A stretch of DNA of 64,000 bases from Pseudofabraea citricarpa. Its lineage: Eukaryota > Ascomycota > Leotiomycetes > Helotiales > Dermateaceae. Below are positions 14,001 to 25,712 of this stretch, piece by piece. A program made the position numbers and the translations under genes. The stretch is from contig JAPWGK010000032.1 in NCBI GenBank assembly GCA_029641185.1, forward strand, positions 248,001-312,000, in the 5' to 3' direction. The stretch's first letter is position 1, and each line of letters begins with the position of its first letter. Under the pieces are notes generated by a model. That model did no database searches, was not told where the DNA came from, and saw only the letters and a list, made by a program, of their open reading frames with translations.

Positions 14001-14822
14001 CCTGTTCCCAACCCACTCGACTGGTCACCGTAAATGTCAGATGCATCGTCGATATTTTGCTCCAGCGGACGCTTGCCTGGAACCGGTTGGCGGTGCTTTG
14101 CTGACGAAGGCCGAGTCCGTATGTGATGGGATGGGCGGATGAGCATGACGATGACGATATTCGATAGTCGATAGGTGACTTTCTCAGTGAGCATCGTCGG
14201 TAGTTTAGATACGAGTGTTGGCCACTCGTCATAATCATAATGTACCTCGACTTGTATTCTGCTCTCTCTGTTGGAGAATAACAACAGCAATATCAACAAA
14301 TACCCGAGCAGAGGTCAAGGTCGGGGACAGAGTTTCGCCCAAGTTACAGTATCACTCGGTTCAAGGATGCAGAAGTGACTTGACCAGGACCCATGATGAT
14401 GGAAATGATGGATTCTCATTCCAGCTAATAGCGTGCACTCGGCAAGACAGGGCCAGTCAATCCGACTCATCTGATTTGTGCTCGTCTCAGCAGTATTCCC
14501 GGCCAAAGTCGTGCATGAGAGTGTGGAGGTCGTAGCTTTTTCCCCATTGGATCTTCTGGCTCTGGTTTGCTCTGGTTTGCTCTGTAGCTCCTCCGTTGCT
14601 CCAGATTTATGATAGCATGAATACCCCAGCTCCGTTTACCCTGGGCCGGGTTACACTCCAGTCTCCAGTCTTCCAGTGAACCAGTGAACTCCACATAAGC
14701 TACTTATACCCAGAGCTTCCCCTCATTTTACTTTTTGCTGCTCTCCTTCATTGTGTATTTTAGCTCTCCACATATCCGTACCCTCCTACGTACTGTCCTG
14801 TAATACCCAAACCACAGCAACA
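8015..14822. other. 6.8-kb gap without a supported gene; simple repeats
   Basis: I found no open frame above about 130 codons with protein-like composition and no convincing exon chain on either strand. Simple-sequence tracts include (CTT)n at 10967-10986, GGTACC palindrome repeats at 11405-11434, a GTGGA pentamer tract at 12370-12397 and GATA/AATA tetramers near 13668-13692. Between about 10.9 and 14.7 kb base composition is less AT-rich and resembles long regulatory or untranslated sequence; the last part is the promoter of the acetate-transporter gene, with pyrimidine-rich sequence directly before its ATG. Confidence 0.45.
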
Positions 14823-15933
14823 ATGGCCACCACAACGACGGGCACCGCCGACCCAGGACTGAACAAGGAGTACGACAACAACCACTCGTCGACGACGCAT
14901 GACCACGCCAACGGCGTGCACAATGCCAATCCAGCCGCAGGAGCGGCGCCTGGCTACGGCCCCTTTGGAGGAAACCCTCTAGCCCGCGCCGACACGCACG
15001 AATCAGCCCGCTTCCCAGCGTTCGGCGGTGACTTTCAGCCTGGTGCTTACCGACCGCCCAAGAAGAGCATCGCCAACCCGGCCCCGTTGGGACTAAGTGC
15101 CTTTGCTCTGACGACCTTTGTGCTATCGCTCATCAACCTCCAGACGCGAGGGGTTTCTACACCTAACATCGTCGTGTCGCTGGCTTTTGGATATGGAGGA
15201 CTCGTTCAGTTACTTGCGGGCATGTGGTAAGTTTGGAATTGAGTTCTTCTTTTCTTTTCTTTTTTGATTGTTTTGTTTTTCCCTTTCTTGCTCTCTCTCG
15301 CTTTCGATAAAGTCAACCCATCTAGCAACCGACTAACGAGCCACGTATAGGGAGATGGCCGTCGGGAACACCTTCGGAGCCACAGCACTGTCATCGTACG
15401 GCGGCTTCTGGATCGCATACGCCATCATCGAGACGCCCGGAGGGTTTGCCATCGCGAGGGCCTACACGACCGACGCAGCAGGCGAGGCCATCCCCGGCGG
15501 CGCAGGCGATCTCGCCAACGCCGTGGGCTTCTTCCTGATCGGCTGGTGGATCTTCACGACGATCCTGCTCGTGTGCACGCTGCGGTCGACGGTGGCCTTC
15601 TTCGTCCTGTTCTTCACCCTCGACCTGGCTTTCTTGTTCTTGGCCATCGCCGAGTTCGAACCCTCGCACGGCGTCGCCCTCAAGAAGGCCGGTGGTGTCT
15701 TTGGCTTGCTTGCGGCTTTTGCTGCTTGGTATAATGCCCTCGCTGGTATGGCTGATTCGAGGTATGTTTTCCTTCTTTCTTTTTCTTTCTTGCATTGCGT
15801 TGCTTAGTATGTCTCTTTGTCTGACGCTTGAATTAGTAACTCCTTCTTCGTCATCCCCGTCGCTCACTTCCCCTGGTCCGACAAGGGACGCGAGAAGAGA
15901 GGGCTCGCCAAGACGGAGCGCCAGACCGTCTAG
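14823..15933 (+). CDS. GPR1/FUN34/YaaH (ATO) family acetate transporter
   Basis: Three exons, join(14823..15226,15351..15761,15837..15933), give 303 residues; introns are 124 and 75 bp with GTAAGT/GTATGT donors. The N-terminal 80 residues are polar and low complexity (cytosolic tail, His/Ala/Asn-rich). The family signature NPAPLGL is at 85-91, at the start of the first of six expected transmembrane helices; others run through the [14 protein letters not shown] and GGFWIAYA segments, which also match family motifs around the pore. The C-terminus is short and basic after [13 protein letters not shown]. Known members (yeast Ady2/Ato, Aspergillus AcpA) move acetate or ammonium across the plasma membrane and are often induced on poor carbon sources. 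The exact orthologue cannot be fixed from sequence alone, so no symbol is given. Confidence 0.92.
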
Positions 15934-17061
15934 AGAGACATCAGAAGCCAAGACGGTTCGTGCCGGGTGCCGGGTGCTGCGTGCTGGAGGGGATTTTTCT
16001 TGTTATATACCCTTCGATGATAGCTCAGGTCAGGTCAGGTTGGTGTCGGGCAGCGTGGCTGGCTGTGACCCTGAGCCGCTTCGGGATTTTTGCCGCGCGG
16101 GATTTCTTTCACTCGTAATTCACCATTCTGTATATGTGGTGTTGGAGATAGCCAAAACGAATATCTTAATTTAATTAACCCATCTCGCTTCGCCTTTGGG
16201 GTGTCTTGCTTTGTGATTGTTCTTAGTTTTTTACTTGTCTTGTGACTTTAGCTCCACCCGTCGAGTGGATATATTGATACATAACTCTTGAGCCTTTTGG
16301 CTTTTTGTTATGTAGAATGTTAGCCCTCACTGGAATCTTGGCATGATAAAGTTGAAGAATATGGGTTTGAAAAGTGCATTCAAAGTAAAAGCTTCTTTCT
16401 TCGCGTGACCTCTCGTGGATGGAGGGTTTTTTCTTCTCTTTTCTTCTTCTAATATTAATTTTCAGTCTCATGTTTCCCGAGACGCACTTATATCCACAAG
16501 GGTGGGAAGAATCAAAAAGCCTACTCACTTATATTCAAGTATATTTTCATCCTCCGTAGAGAGAAATATCCATTACTTTCACCTTTTTCAATCGTGACTT
16601 CTTTTCCTGTAACCTTTAAATCTTTTGGTATGGGTTTAATCGAATGAAGTCCCAGATCTGGTAAGATAACTTTTTCTTCGCTATGTTTGGTGTTTCTGAT
16701 GATACTCGATGTAGTTGTACTCCTCACTGGTGGCGTATTCGGGTAGCTACTCAACATCTCAAGCCGCAACGCAATTCATTCTTCATTTGATAAAGCATTC
16801 TACACACACCAAGATCTTCTATAGAGTTTTCTGAGCCTTTGAAAAATGTATTCATTTGGAATTCCGTTAAGAAAGGCCTTGTGCACACCCTTGGCAATCA
16901 ATGAAGTTGCAACTCGGCACGTGACCAATGCGCATCCAGGGTTAAAATCCAACACGTTCGCGCATGCTATGGAATCAACAAACGCGTCAACATAACCCAA
17001 ATCTTTTACTTTAGAGGCGATAATCTGAAATCTCGAGGCACGGAGGCTGAAAACCTGATTG
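15934..17061. other. 3' flank and intergenic spacer
   Basis: No supported gene. Open frames on the minus strand between 16223 and 17429 overlap the GCP2 start region or are low in coding character. The stretch holds the transporter 3' region and the promoter of the GCP2 gene. Confidence 0.55.
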
Positions 17062-19853
17062 ATGTCTTCGTCGAACGCCAGGCTTGCGTCACATGCTCTG
17101 CGAAGGGCCACAGACGACCGTGACAGCATGCCCCCGACGCAGCAAAGTGGAATGCGGGATGAGAAAGATTCGCGGAAAGAATCGTCGAGGAGCAGAACGA
17201 ACCATCGAAAGACCACCTCGAATCGGGGTGTAGAGGAGCGGAGAACGGCCAGATCCCAGGTCACGACGAGAGAGACTTTATCCATCAGAACGAGAGATCC
17301 CGGGCAGTTGGTGCCACAACCAGATTCGCAAAAAGTGACTGGACCTAGTAAGAAATATGCTGAAGCTGCTCTAACAGGTATTTCCGAAACTCCCCAGCGT
17401 ATGTATATTCTTCCATGCCATTTTTGCAATGCAATGACGTCTATCTAGTACCATGGAATCCAAAAGCATCTTTGGTACCTCACACCACGGCCCCTCTTGC
17501 ATCTCTGATATCTCTTCCACCCTTGGCCTCCCAAGCCCCTTGGTCACTGCAACCCCAGCCTCTTCAAGAACTGTCTTTAGAAGTCCAGGAAGCAGCTGTA
17601 TTAGAGGATCTTCTCTTTGCTTTGATGGGTTACGAAGGGCAATACATTCGGTTTTCCCAAACGTACGATCAGTCTATAGAGAAAGATCGCCTTACCGGCC
17701 CATGCTTCAAAATTCTCCCTGGCCTGGATCCTAGTCTGTCTGAGCTCACAATCATGATGTTGAAAATGGCTACCTATTACAGAGCTATCAATACCTTTGT
17801 CGAGGTACACAGTCGAGAGGAGTACGGGCTTGTAAATCACGCCCTCTGTGCTGCTATCAGAAAAAAGCTGCATGATTATATCATCTTGATTGCCCAGCTA
17901 GAGACACAGTTTCTCACGAATCCCGCCTTTACTTTACATCTCCTCCATCTTCATACGATCTCAACAAGCCGCATGATGTCTCAAATATGCGCTGTTGCTC
18001 ATGAGATTTTGAAGCGGAACTCTTTGCCAGAGGAGGACGAAGATTTAGCTGACGATTTTGACATCCAAAATATTCTTGCGAACTTGCGGCAAGGCAGTGA
18101 TATAAGACCAGCGGGTCTACTCGGGAAAAGAGTTTGTAAGGGTGGCAGCGTCTTGTCTTTGATCACGAAACGACGAGAAGCTATATCTGGCGATCCTACA
18201 GCGAATTCAATCCTTTCCCTGCTACTAAGAGACGCTAGTCGCCCGTACATGATTATGCTAAATGAATGGCTTCATTACGGTAGTATCAAAGATCCCCATG
18301 GTGAGTTCCTCATCCGAGAGCAGAAGAGCATTGGTCGGGAGAGGCTTGAAGAGGATTACACAGATGAATATTGGGACAGGCGATACACGATCCGGGAGGA
18401 AAATATCCCGCTCCAGCTGGAAGACGTGAAAGCTAAGGTTCTGCTAGCTGGGAAGTATTTGAACGTTGTGCGAGAGTGCGGCAGAGTCGATATGAGGGCC
18501 ATTAAAGAAACGCCTCAATCTTTTGACGATGATCGATTTCTGGATAATATCAACAGCGCATATGCTCACGCCAACGAATCATTATTGCAGCTGCTGCTCA
18601 CTACTTACGCCCTGCCTGCTAGATTACGCTCTCTTAAACACTACTTCTTTCTGGACCGATCCGACTTTTTTACTAGCTTTCTTGAGCTGGGCTCTTCTGA
18701 ACTTCGAAAGCCAGTCGACAAGGTCAATATCACCAAACTTCAATCGCTGCTAGACCTTGTCGTTCGCCAACCAGGAAGCATAGCTGCGCAGGATCCTTTC
18801 AAAGAAGACATCAAGGTTGAAATGAACCAAGTCAGTCTCATGGACTCGCTAGCTCGCGTGGTCAACATCTCTGGCTTAGAGCAAGGCGAAACACTTGACA
18901 GAACAGCACCTCAACCAGCCGAGGCCGAGAAGGCAGCAACTGGATTCACATCCTTACAACTGGACTACACGGTACCGTTCCCGGTATCTTTAGTGATCAG
19001 CAGGAAAACCATCTGGAGATACCAAGCCTTATTCCGCCACCTGCTCTCTCTACGCCATCTAGAACAGCAACTCGTGGCCAGTTGGCAGACGCAGAACAGA
19101 GCGGCAGCTTGGTCTCACAAGAGCTCAAGCAAAGACATCGAGAGACTAAAACGGCGCGTCTTCATCCTCCGCGCCCGCATGCTGATTTTCGTCCAGCAGC
19201 TCTTGTATTTCTGCACGGCCGAGGTAATCGAACCCAACTGGCACGCTCTCATGGACAAGATCAGCGCGAAGAAGGAGGAGGAGGGGGAGGGAGAACCTTC
19301 GACGCCAACCATCAGCACAGTAGACGAGCTGATGAAAGAGCACGTCGACTTCCTCGACACGTGCTTGAAAGAGTGCATGCTCACGAACCACAAGCTTCTC
19401 AAGGTACCTATATGTTTCCAGACGTAGCTGGTATCCGAAAGTGCCGTACGTAAAACTAACGCAATCTGTCAGATACACGCAAAGCTCATGCACACCTGTA
19501 CGCTCTTCACCACCTTCACGGCCTGGTTCTCGCGCGCGCTCGAAAAGAACGACGCCGACCTCACAGGCACGGAGCGGCCTGCATCCATGAACAAGCAGCA
19601 GTGGGCTCGTCTGCAGACGGCCAAGAACCAAGCGGGCGACTCGACTGGTAGACCTGACGATGCACACGCACCCGCACCTCCCCTTGCGAAAATGCAGGAC
19701 CTCGTCGCTAAATGCGAGGTGCACTTCGATAGGCACCTCCATATCTTCCTCGATGCCCTGAACCATTTTGCGGCTACCGAAACTGTCGCTTTGCTTGGAC
19801 TCTGTGCGACGTTGAGTGCGGCGAATCAGGTGGCTGAGTCTCGGGATGCATGA
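17062..19853 (+). CDS. GCP2: gamma-tubulin complex component 2 (Spc97/Alp4 type)
   Basis: Three exons, join(17062..17398,17449..19403,19473..19853), encode 890 residues; introns are 50 and 69 bp and both joins restore frame. The N-terminal 110 residues are basic, Ser/Arg-rich and probably disordered. A GRIP1-type region begins near residues 145-165 with the ALMGYEGQYI block characteristic of GCP2, and the C-terminal GRIP2 domain includes LQSLLDLVVRQPGS and DPFKEDIKVEM, also GCP2-like, followed by the FPVSLVISRKTIWRYQ block. GCP2 pairs with GCP3 and gamma-tubulin in the small complex that nucleates microtubules at the spindle pole body. Length is normal for fungi. The acidic insert with a Glu/Gly run near 19275-19300 is a likely loop. 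The next gene is convergent, 0.75 kb away. Confidence 0.95.
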
Positions 19854-20609
19854 GCTGCTGATTAGACTTTAGGTTTTTATGACTTCTTTTGAGTTGGGTT
19901 ATGTCTCGTCACTTTTCTTGGTTGGGTTGGAGTATTATTTTGTGTGTATATATCCAGGCAGGTTGACGGCGAAGGAGCATATGGTGTTGGGGTTGGGTAT
20001 GAGCATATAATACTAAACTATACAAGTAATTTTCTATAAATTGATAAACATGTATGTCTCACTGCCTGTTTGGTTCACATTCAGAATGATCTACTACCTC
20101 TTGACTTGCGCTCCTAATACCTTATAACTAGAAGTGACAAGTGCTTTTCCTTGCGTACGATACTTCCAGTGTTATATTGATTAGCTGCAATGCAGGATAG
20201 GAATTCCTCTTAAGAATAAACAGCTGTCTATCTCTCCATCTATCTTATCTGTCTGAACAAATAAAACTTCAACTTGAACTGAAAAAGAGACTAGCAAATT
20301 AACAAGAAGAATAATCATCCAATCCAATCCAATCCTGTTTACTCCCCCTTCTCGTATCCTAACCTCCCTCTCGGCTATGCCCCGAAAACAAAAGAAAGCA
20401 AAGCGGGCACGATCTTTAGAAAAAGAGGAAGAAAAAGAAATCGGTGTCTCAACCTCCACCTAAATCAGATCACCATGCTCCTTTTCACCCCCAGACCCGC
20501 AAAGCCCAGATGCAGAAAACACAACGGAAGAAAAGAGAATGAAAAAAAAAAAAAAAAAAACAAGAAGTGCAATCATGTCGTTTGATGCTTCACGCAGTCA
20601 AGCACTTGC
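19854..20609. other. convergent intergenic spacer
   Basis: Spacer between two converging genes; both 3' untranslated regions must lie here. An 18-base A run sits at about 20542-20560. No supported gene or RNA. Confidence 0.55.
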
Positions 20610-23600
20610 TCACTGTCCCTGCATATGGCGCCTGTTCCTGCCTCTCGGCTGTCTGATCTCCGGCTCATGCTGCGGGACCTTAGGGAATGGGTCCTGAGAT
20701 CCGCCAGGGCCTGTCTCCGCCATAGCGGCTCGAACTGCATCTTCTCTTGTTGCCCGCTCCCGTCTCCTCCGTCTCTCGACGATATCTATAGCTGAATCGT
20801 CAGTGTTAGCGCCATAAGACCTCGGTGTTTCCCGAGAGTTAGTATTTGGAGGCGTGGCGAGCTGGCCCGTGAGAACTGCACCCGTCGTGGTTGGGACTTG
20901 TCCTTGATTCGGTGGTGGTGGAGGTGCCATGTCCGAGTTCGTGTTTGACCGATCTGGGCTTTGTGCCTTCTCGCGCCTCTTGCGTGGCGGGACGAGATTG
21001 GGAGGCGTGATTAGAGGATCTCGGAGTGTGGTCTTGCGTGGAGATGTCCGTGTGGCCTTCTCGCTGGCCTTTGCTCTGATGACAGGCGCCGTGGTGAGCA
21101 GGCCAGAAGCGGTATCAGCTGCCTCCTTAGCAGCCAGCCGCTCGGCAAGTGTGCGTGCCTTGAACGCTTCATAATCACCCGGCTGGCTCATGGAAAGAGC
21201 TGCGTCGACGGGACTCAGATAATCGGGCGCCTCTTGCATCTTGCGCCACGCATCGTCTATCTCCTTGTTCTCCTCTATCGTGAAAGGCCGCGAGTGGGGT
21301 TTGCCCTTGTACGTATAGTATCGGGTTGGTTGGCCGCCGTCGCTTGGGATCTCAACCATTTCGTTCTCGTGCTCCAGCTGGCTGTCTCCTGACGACTCTT
21401 CTTCGACTTCCTCTCTGCCTTGTACTTCCTCGTTGGCTTCTTCCAACGGACCCAGCGTCTCGTGCGCGTTTTTAAAGAGCCTGTCCATCCGAGCGTTCAG
21501 CTCGGCTGCCTGCTTCTCTTCTTCGGACCTCGTCGCTTGTTGTGTATCGCTATCTACGGCTAGTAAAGGACGCATGTTTTTCTTGCGCAGGTGCCCCAGA
21601 ACTTCTTCCTTCATTGCTTGTATGTCGCCGGCTACGGCTGGTGAAGAACCTATGTTTCTCTTGCGCAAGTTTTCCAGAACCTCTTCCTTCAATGCTTGTG
21701 TCTCGCCAGCTACGGCCGGTGAGAAACTTATGGTTCTCTTGCGCAGGTTTCCCAGAACTTCTTCCTTCATTGCTCCCAGCTTTTTCTTCTTAGCCGGTGA
21801 CTCAGCGATTTCCTCTGCACGTCGTTTTCCTCTGCCGGTGCTTGTCACTGGTGGGGGGCCTTGCTGTTCAAGATTATACAGGAGTTCAGTTGCGGGCTCG
21901 CTCATGACCATATTGTCAAATGCCACCGAGTCAGGCCCGACTTGAGCAACGAGCTCTCTATCTTCATGGATGCTAGTCACGATTCCGCGCTCGAGAGCTC
22001 GTTCGGAAATCGTGGTCGGTTTCCATTTTGGACCCAGCCGCGGAAGTGCATATCGACCCGGGAGATTCTTGGGTTTGCGCACCGGTGGCACATATGGGAC
22101 GGCGCCCTTGGGCCGCGTTGGTGCCTTGATGGGCACCAGGACTGCTTCACCTTTCAGGTTCACGTGCTGCTTGGCCTGGTTGATCAAGTTCAGATTCTCG
22201 TCTACCAGGTAGCCGGCCGAGTTGATGAGGTTTCCATGCTTGTCTTTGGGCATGAACTGCGGCACTAAACTGACATCAGCATAGCTGTAAGAAACAAACG
22301 AGCGGTTCTTACCGTTTCTCAACTCACTGTTCATTCTAAAGGATAACCATGATTGTTGGTATTTCGTCTCGCCAAAAGGCATCATGGGCCATTGGCCTCG
22401 CCCGTAATGTTGCTCGCGAGGGTTACGAAGAGGCTGTTTCGGCACCTTTCTGGCCAATGACAGTTCACTCTCCGCAGGGACTTTGACTTCCTGTGGTTTT
22501 TCTTGCACGACTGGTCCAGAATGGGCCAGTGCCTCTTGAATTTCCGGGATCTGAGACTCGACTGGCCAGCTGCGAACGTTGAAGAAGCGCTTGACCGGTT
22601 TAGTGATCCCAGTAGCATCTTCCAGATCCGCCATCTTGTCCTCGAGCTTGACAATCTCGTCATAATGCTCTCGCGTCCACTCTTGAGGTGTATTGGCCTG
22701 GATATTAAGAAGTCTCATGACCTCTTCCTCCGTCTCGGCGACCGTTGTTCGAATCTTCTTCAGCGTTTCTTTGTCAGGAATGATGAATCCTGGTTGTCGA
22801 GCTACACCGAGGCGATCGATGGCAAAGTCCCAAACCTCTTCTCGCTCGGGAAAGATCAGGTCAACATTACTGTTTAGCTCTTCGAGGATCTCCATCTGGA
22901 CAATCTTGGCACAGTCCTTTTCCGAAGAGCTCTCCGGGCAGAAGTTTTCGAGGTTCGCTTCGGCCACGAGGCTACGAACGTGCGTGTTCAGCTCTTTGGC
23001 ATGAGCTCTCAAGGGGTTTCGCTCGAGCTTGACGAGCTCGTGCGACTCGGCCATGCTTTTTTTGCTCAGCTGCGTCGCATGGAAGTAATACTCGATCCGC
23101 TGCGCAGGCGTGGGATAGACCGGCTTGCCATTGTGATATCCCGAAGTAGCTTCCTTGATCATGAGGCCGAGTTTGTAAGCCAAGATGATGAAGAAGTGCT
23201 CAGGGTCGTCAATCAACAACCAGTCGACATGTTTGAATTTGTTAGATAACAGTCGGATTGACGAAACATAAGATTCCGGTGGGGTTTGGTTCAATCCGAT
23301 GGCGTACAGACGTTCAGGGCTGACTGAACGGCCGCGCCAGACTTGAATGCGATCGTCTTCTCCACTCAACCTGTTTGATTATCAGACGAGCAAATTTAAA
23401 TACACGGGACCAATTGCTCACCATATTAATTTCTCCTTTTGCATGAACCTGAGCATTTCCAAAGCTACCTTATCAGTAACAAAAGGCTCTGCGGCGCTGA
23501 CTTGTTCCCCTTTCTGTTTTTGGTTGCCGGCTGTTTGCTCGGCTAGCTTTTGGTCCACTACCATCTTCACGACTGTTTCGATGGGGGTGCCCTCCTTAAC

Positions 23601-25134
23601 ATCATGCACACTGCGCCATATAGATATTTTGTCCTCGAGACTCATGACCCTCTTAGCAAATTCTATCGTCTTTCTATTCGGCGGTTTATGGTGTGGCTTC
23701 CAATCATCCTGCAGAACAAGGTGAGCGGCTTGAGAGCGTGGTTTGTCCAACAAGCTTCGAAGAGTCGCCTTGACTTCGCTAGGCGAGATCTCAACATAAT
23801 CAGCTTTTGCAACTTTGGACGGAACTTCAGAGCTTTCGATTGCTTTTTGGATGTAGCTGGCGATGGTTTCAGAGAGGGGTCTCTGCAGGTCGTTTTTTTG
23901 GAAATCACGGTACAGATCGAGACATTCTTCCCTCGTCGCGGCTTTCTCCCGTTCGTACTCTGTGTAGGCATAGTCGAGCTCGTCACCTTCGAGGAACACC
24001 TGAGGAGCCGCAAAGTCTCTCGGGATCGGCATCTGAATGGCCCCGTCGAAATCAATCGGGTTGGCCATGAGGCTCTGTTCATAGTCTGCTTGTATGGCTC
24101 TCCTGGCCTGGAGCATGGCCGTGGTGGAGTAAAAGGTCGGTAGCTCAAGTGGCCTCTGCGTAGGGGGCAGTGGCAGGCTGAGAGGGATTTCTTTCGGGGG
24201 CGGGCTCCAAGTAGGGAATTGAACCTGGCGGAATTTCTCTCCGTACCGGAGCTGCTCTTTATTGCCGCCAATCATGTTCAAGAGCATCTCAATACCAGCT
24301 CGCCTTGCACCCCGCAGCTTTGCCCTGGCTTCAAAGTTGTTCTCGGTCCCGTGCAGCCGAGCGTCGTCGAAGTCCTCGACGGTTCTGGGTTTCTGAAGAG
24401 TCTCGGCGTAGGCTTCCTTCTCCAGATCCACAAGATACTTATTTTCTCTCTTGGAGATGCCCTCTATCTTGTCTCTGAAGACTTTTCGGAACTCGGCGTG
24501 ATCAGGCTCTTTTACCAAAGTGAAGGGAGGCTTTTCCGGTCGAAGAAAAGTAGGATAGCTCTTGATCCGACGCTGTGACTTGGCCGCATCGCCACGAGAT
24601 CGTATCCGCATAGGCTTCGGGACATCGCCTACGGACAGAGAAGCCTCTGGCTTCTCAGATTGAATCTTCTCGACCCAGGCGATTTCAGCCTCCTTCAACT
24701 CGCGCCGAGAACTTGTATCGTGCCTGATGTCAGCCAGCAATCTGGCAATTGTCTCCTTTGCCGACTTGCGCAAGAAATGCTTATGCACCTGGACCATAAC
24801 CACGGCATCGTTGTAGCTCTTTTCGATATCGGAAGACTTGACCTCGCTCGCTATAGTGGGCTTTAGATGCTCCAGGTACTCTTCAATCTCGGCAAGGTGG
24901 GTGATGAAGTGAAGCTTGCGGTGGAAATCTTCATCCCCCAAGAAGTTGACGATCTGGTGGAGGCGCACGCTCGGTTCTGGCTGTTCCCAGCCTCGGAACT
25001 TGGTCGCTTCTGAGGCTGGTTCTGAACCTGAAGATGCTTGGCTTTCTGCTGCTCTGCGAAAAACATCAGTCAAAATACTCCCTTGTTCATGCTACCACAT
25101 GAACAGAGTGATAACAAACTTACGCTGAAGCCAT
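20610..25134 (-). CDS. 1467-residue hypothetical protein with internal 26-residue repeats
   Basis: Three exons, complement(join(20610..23370,23422..25053,25124..25134)), encode 1467 residues. Exon 1 is only 11 nt (ATGGCTTCAGC) and joins across a 70-bp intron (GTAAGT...TTCGCAG, branch-like TTGACTGAT); intron 2 is 51 bp (GTGAGC...AACAG). The two long open frames therefore belong to one gene. I recognise no enzymatic domain. The protein is highly charged and mostly helix-prone; residues 1082-1159 are three tandem 26-residue repeats of the form [ML]KEEVLGNLRKR. A bipartite nuclear-localisation-like cluster (GKRRAEE...PAKKKK) precedes the repeats and the tail is basic and Pro/Arg-rich (DIVERRRRRERATR). 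A nuclear or chromatin-associated role is possible, but this is inference. It is divergently arranged with the retropepsin-like gene, start codons 578 bp apart. It could be a lineage-restricted gene. Confidence 0.8.
21537..21770 (-). repeat. three 78-bp coding tandem repeats
   Basis: Three consecutive 78-bp units inside the 1467-residue gene encode 26-residue repeats beginning KEEVL and containing NLRKR/HLRKK followed by a PAVAGD-like linker in the first two. The third unit has diverged in its second half. Confidence 0.85.
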
Positions 25135-25712
25135 CTTTGCACTTGCGGGCGGCTATTGCTAGCCAGCGAGCCTTTCAAGAGACACCAACGGCGAAACCAG
25201 ATTACGAATATGACGCTCGTAAGGAAAAAGAGGCGTGGTTTTGGTACTCTTTGTTCAAGAGCAGAGTGAACGCTCGCGAACCTGGAAAGACGTCTTGTTT
25301 TGGAGGGCGCGCGAAGTGTCTCAAACACCTACATTCCTTGCCGAAAGCGCACGCTCAACAACACGATGGGAATGTGATGGTGATGATTGTGACAACCAAT
25401 AATTCCAGACGAGTCGAACGATTTCATTGGGTGAGAGATGTAAAGAGTGAGACACGCTGACTTCTGGATATGCCCACGAGAGCTTCGCTCGCTAGCGAAA
25501 GAACAGACGGCCAACTCAGGCAAGAGCCGTCTTCATTTTTCGGTACTCGGGAGAGAGAAAGAAAGAGATGGTTCAGAAGGACAAGCGAAACTGAAAGCAG
25601 ACTGGTTCTTTGATCGAGAATAATTCTTTGTCCTCACGCTGATAAAATGTAATAAGAGAGGTATCTTGATCTTGGATGTATAGCAATTCTGATTTCACAG
25701 TTGGCATAAGCG
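25135..25712. promoter_or_regulatory. divergent promoter region between the giant gene and the retropepsin-like gene
   Basis: The 578 bp between two divergently oriented start codons must hold both promoters and 5' leaders. I see no TATA box or operator I can name with confidence. An open frame at 25038-25460 on the plus strand overlaps the first intron of the giant gene and lacks coding character. Confidence 0.5.

Noticed and set aside
15391..15951. 186-codon minus-strand open frame
   Set aside because: Antisense to the transporter exons; the sense protein shows clear conserved motifs and this frame is only its shadow.
16800..17429. 209-codon minus-strand open frame
   Set aside because: It overlaps the N-terminal exon of GCP2 in antisense; low-complexity composition is that of a shadow frame and it shows no motif.
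19146..19766. 206-codon minus-strand open frame
   Set aside because: Antisense to GCP2; repetitive Leu/Val/Arg composition, no motif.
22270..22330. Possible intron in the giant gene (GTAAGAACC...CTTACAG/GTCAG)
   Set aside because: Splicing lengths of 28, 43 or 58 bases all break frame while the unspliced frame stays open across it, so I keep it as coding.
20610..25073. Two separate genes instead of one
   Set aside because: The 51-bp intron between the open frames has standard borders and joins TG/G to give one Trp codon with an open frame through both.
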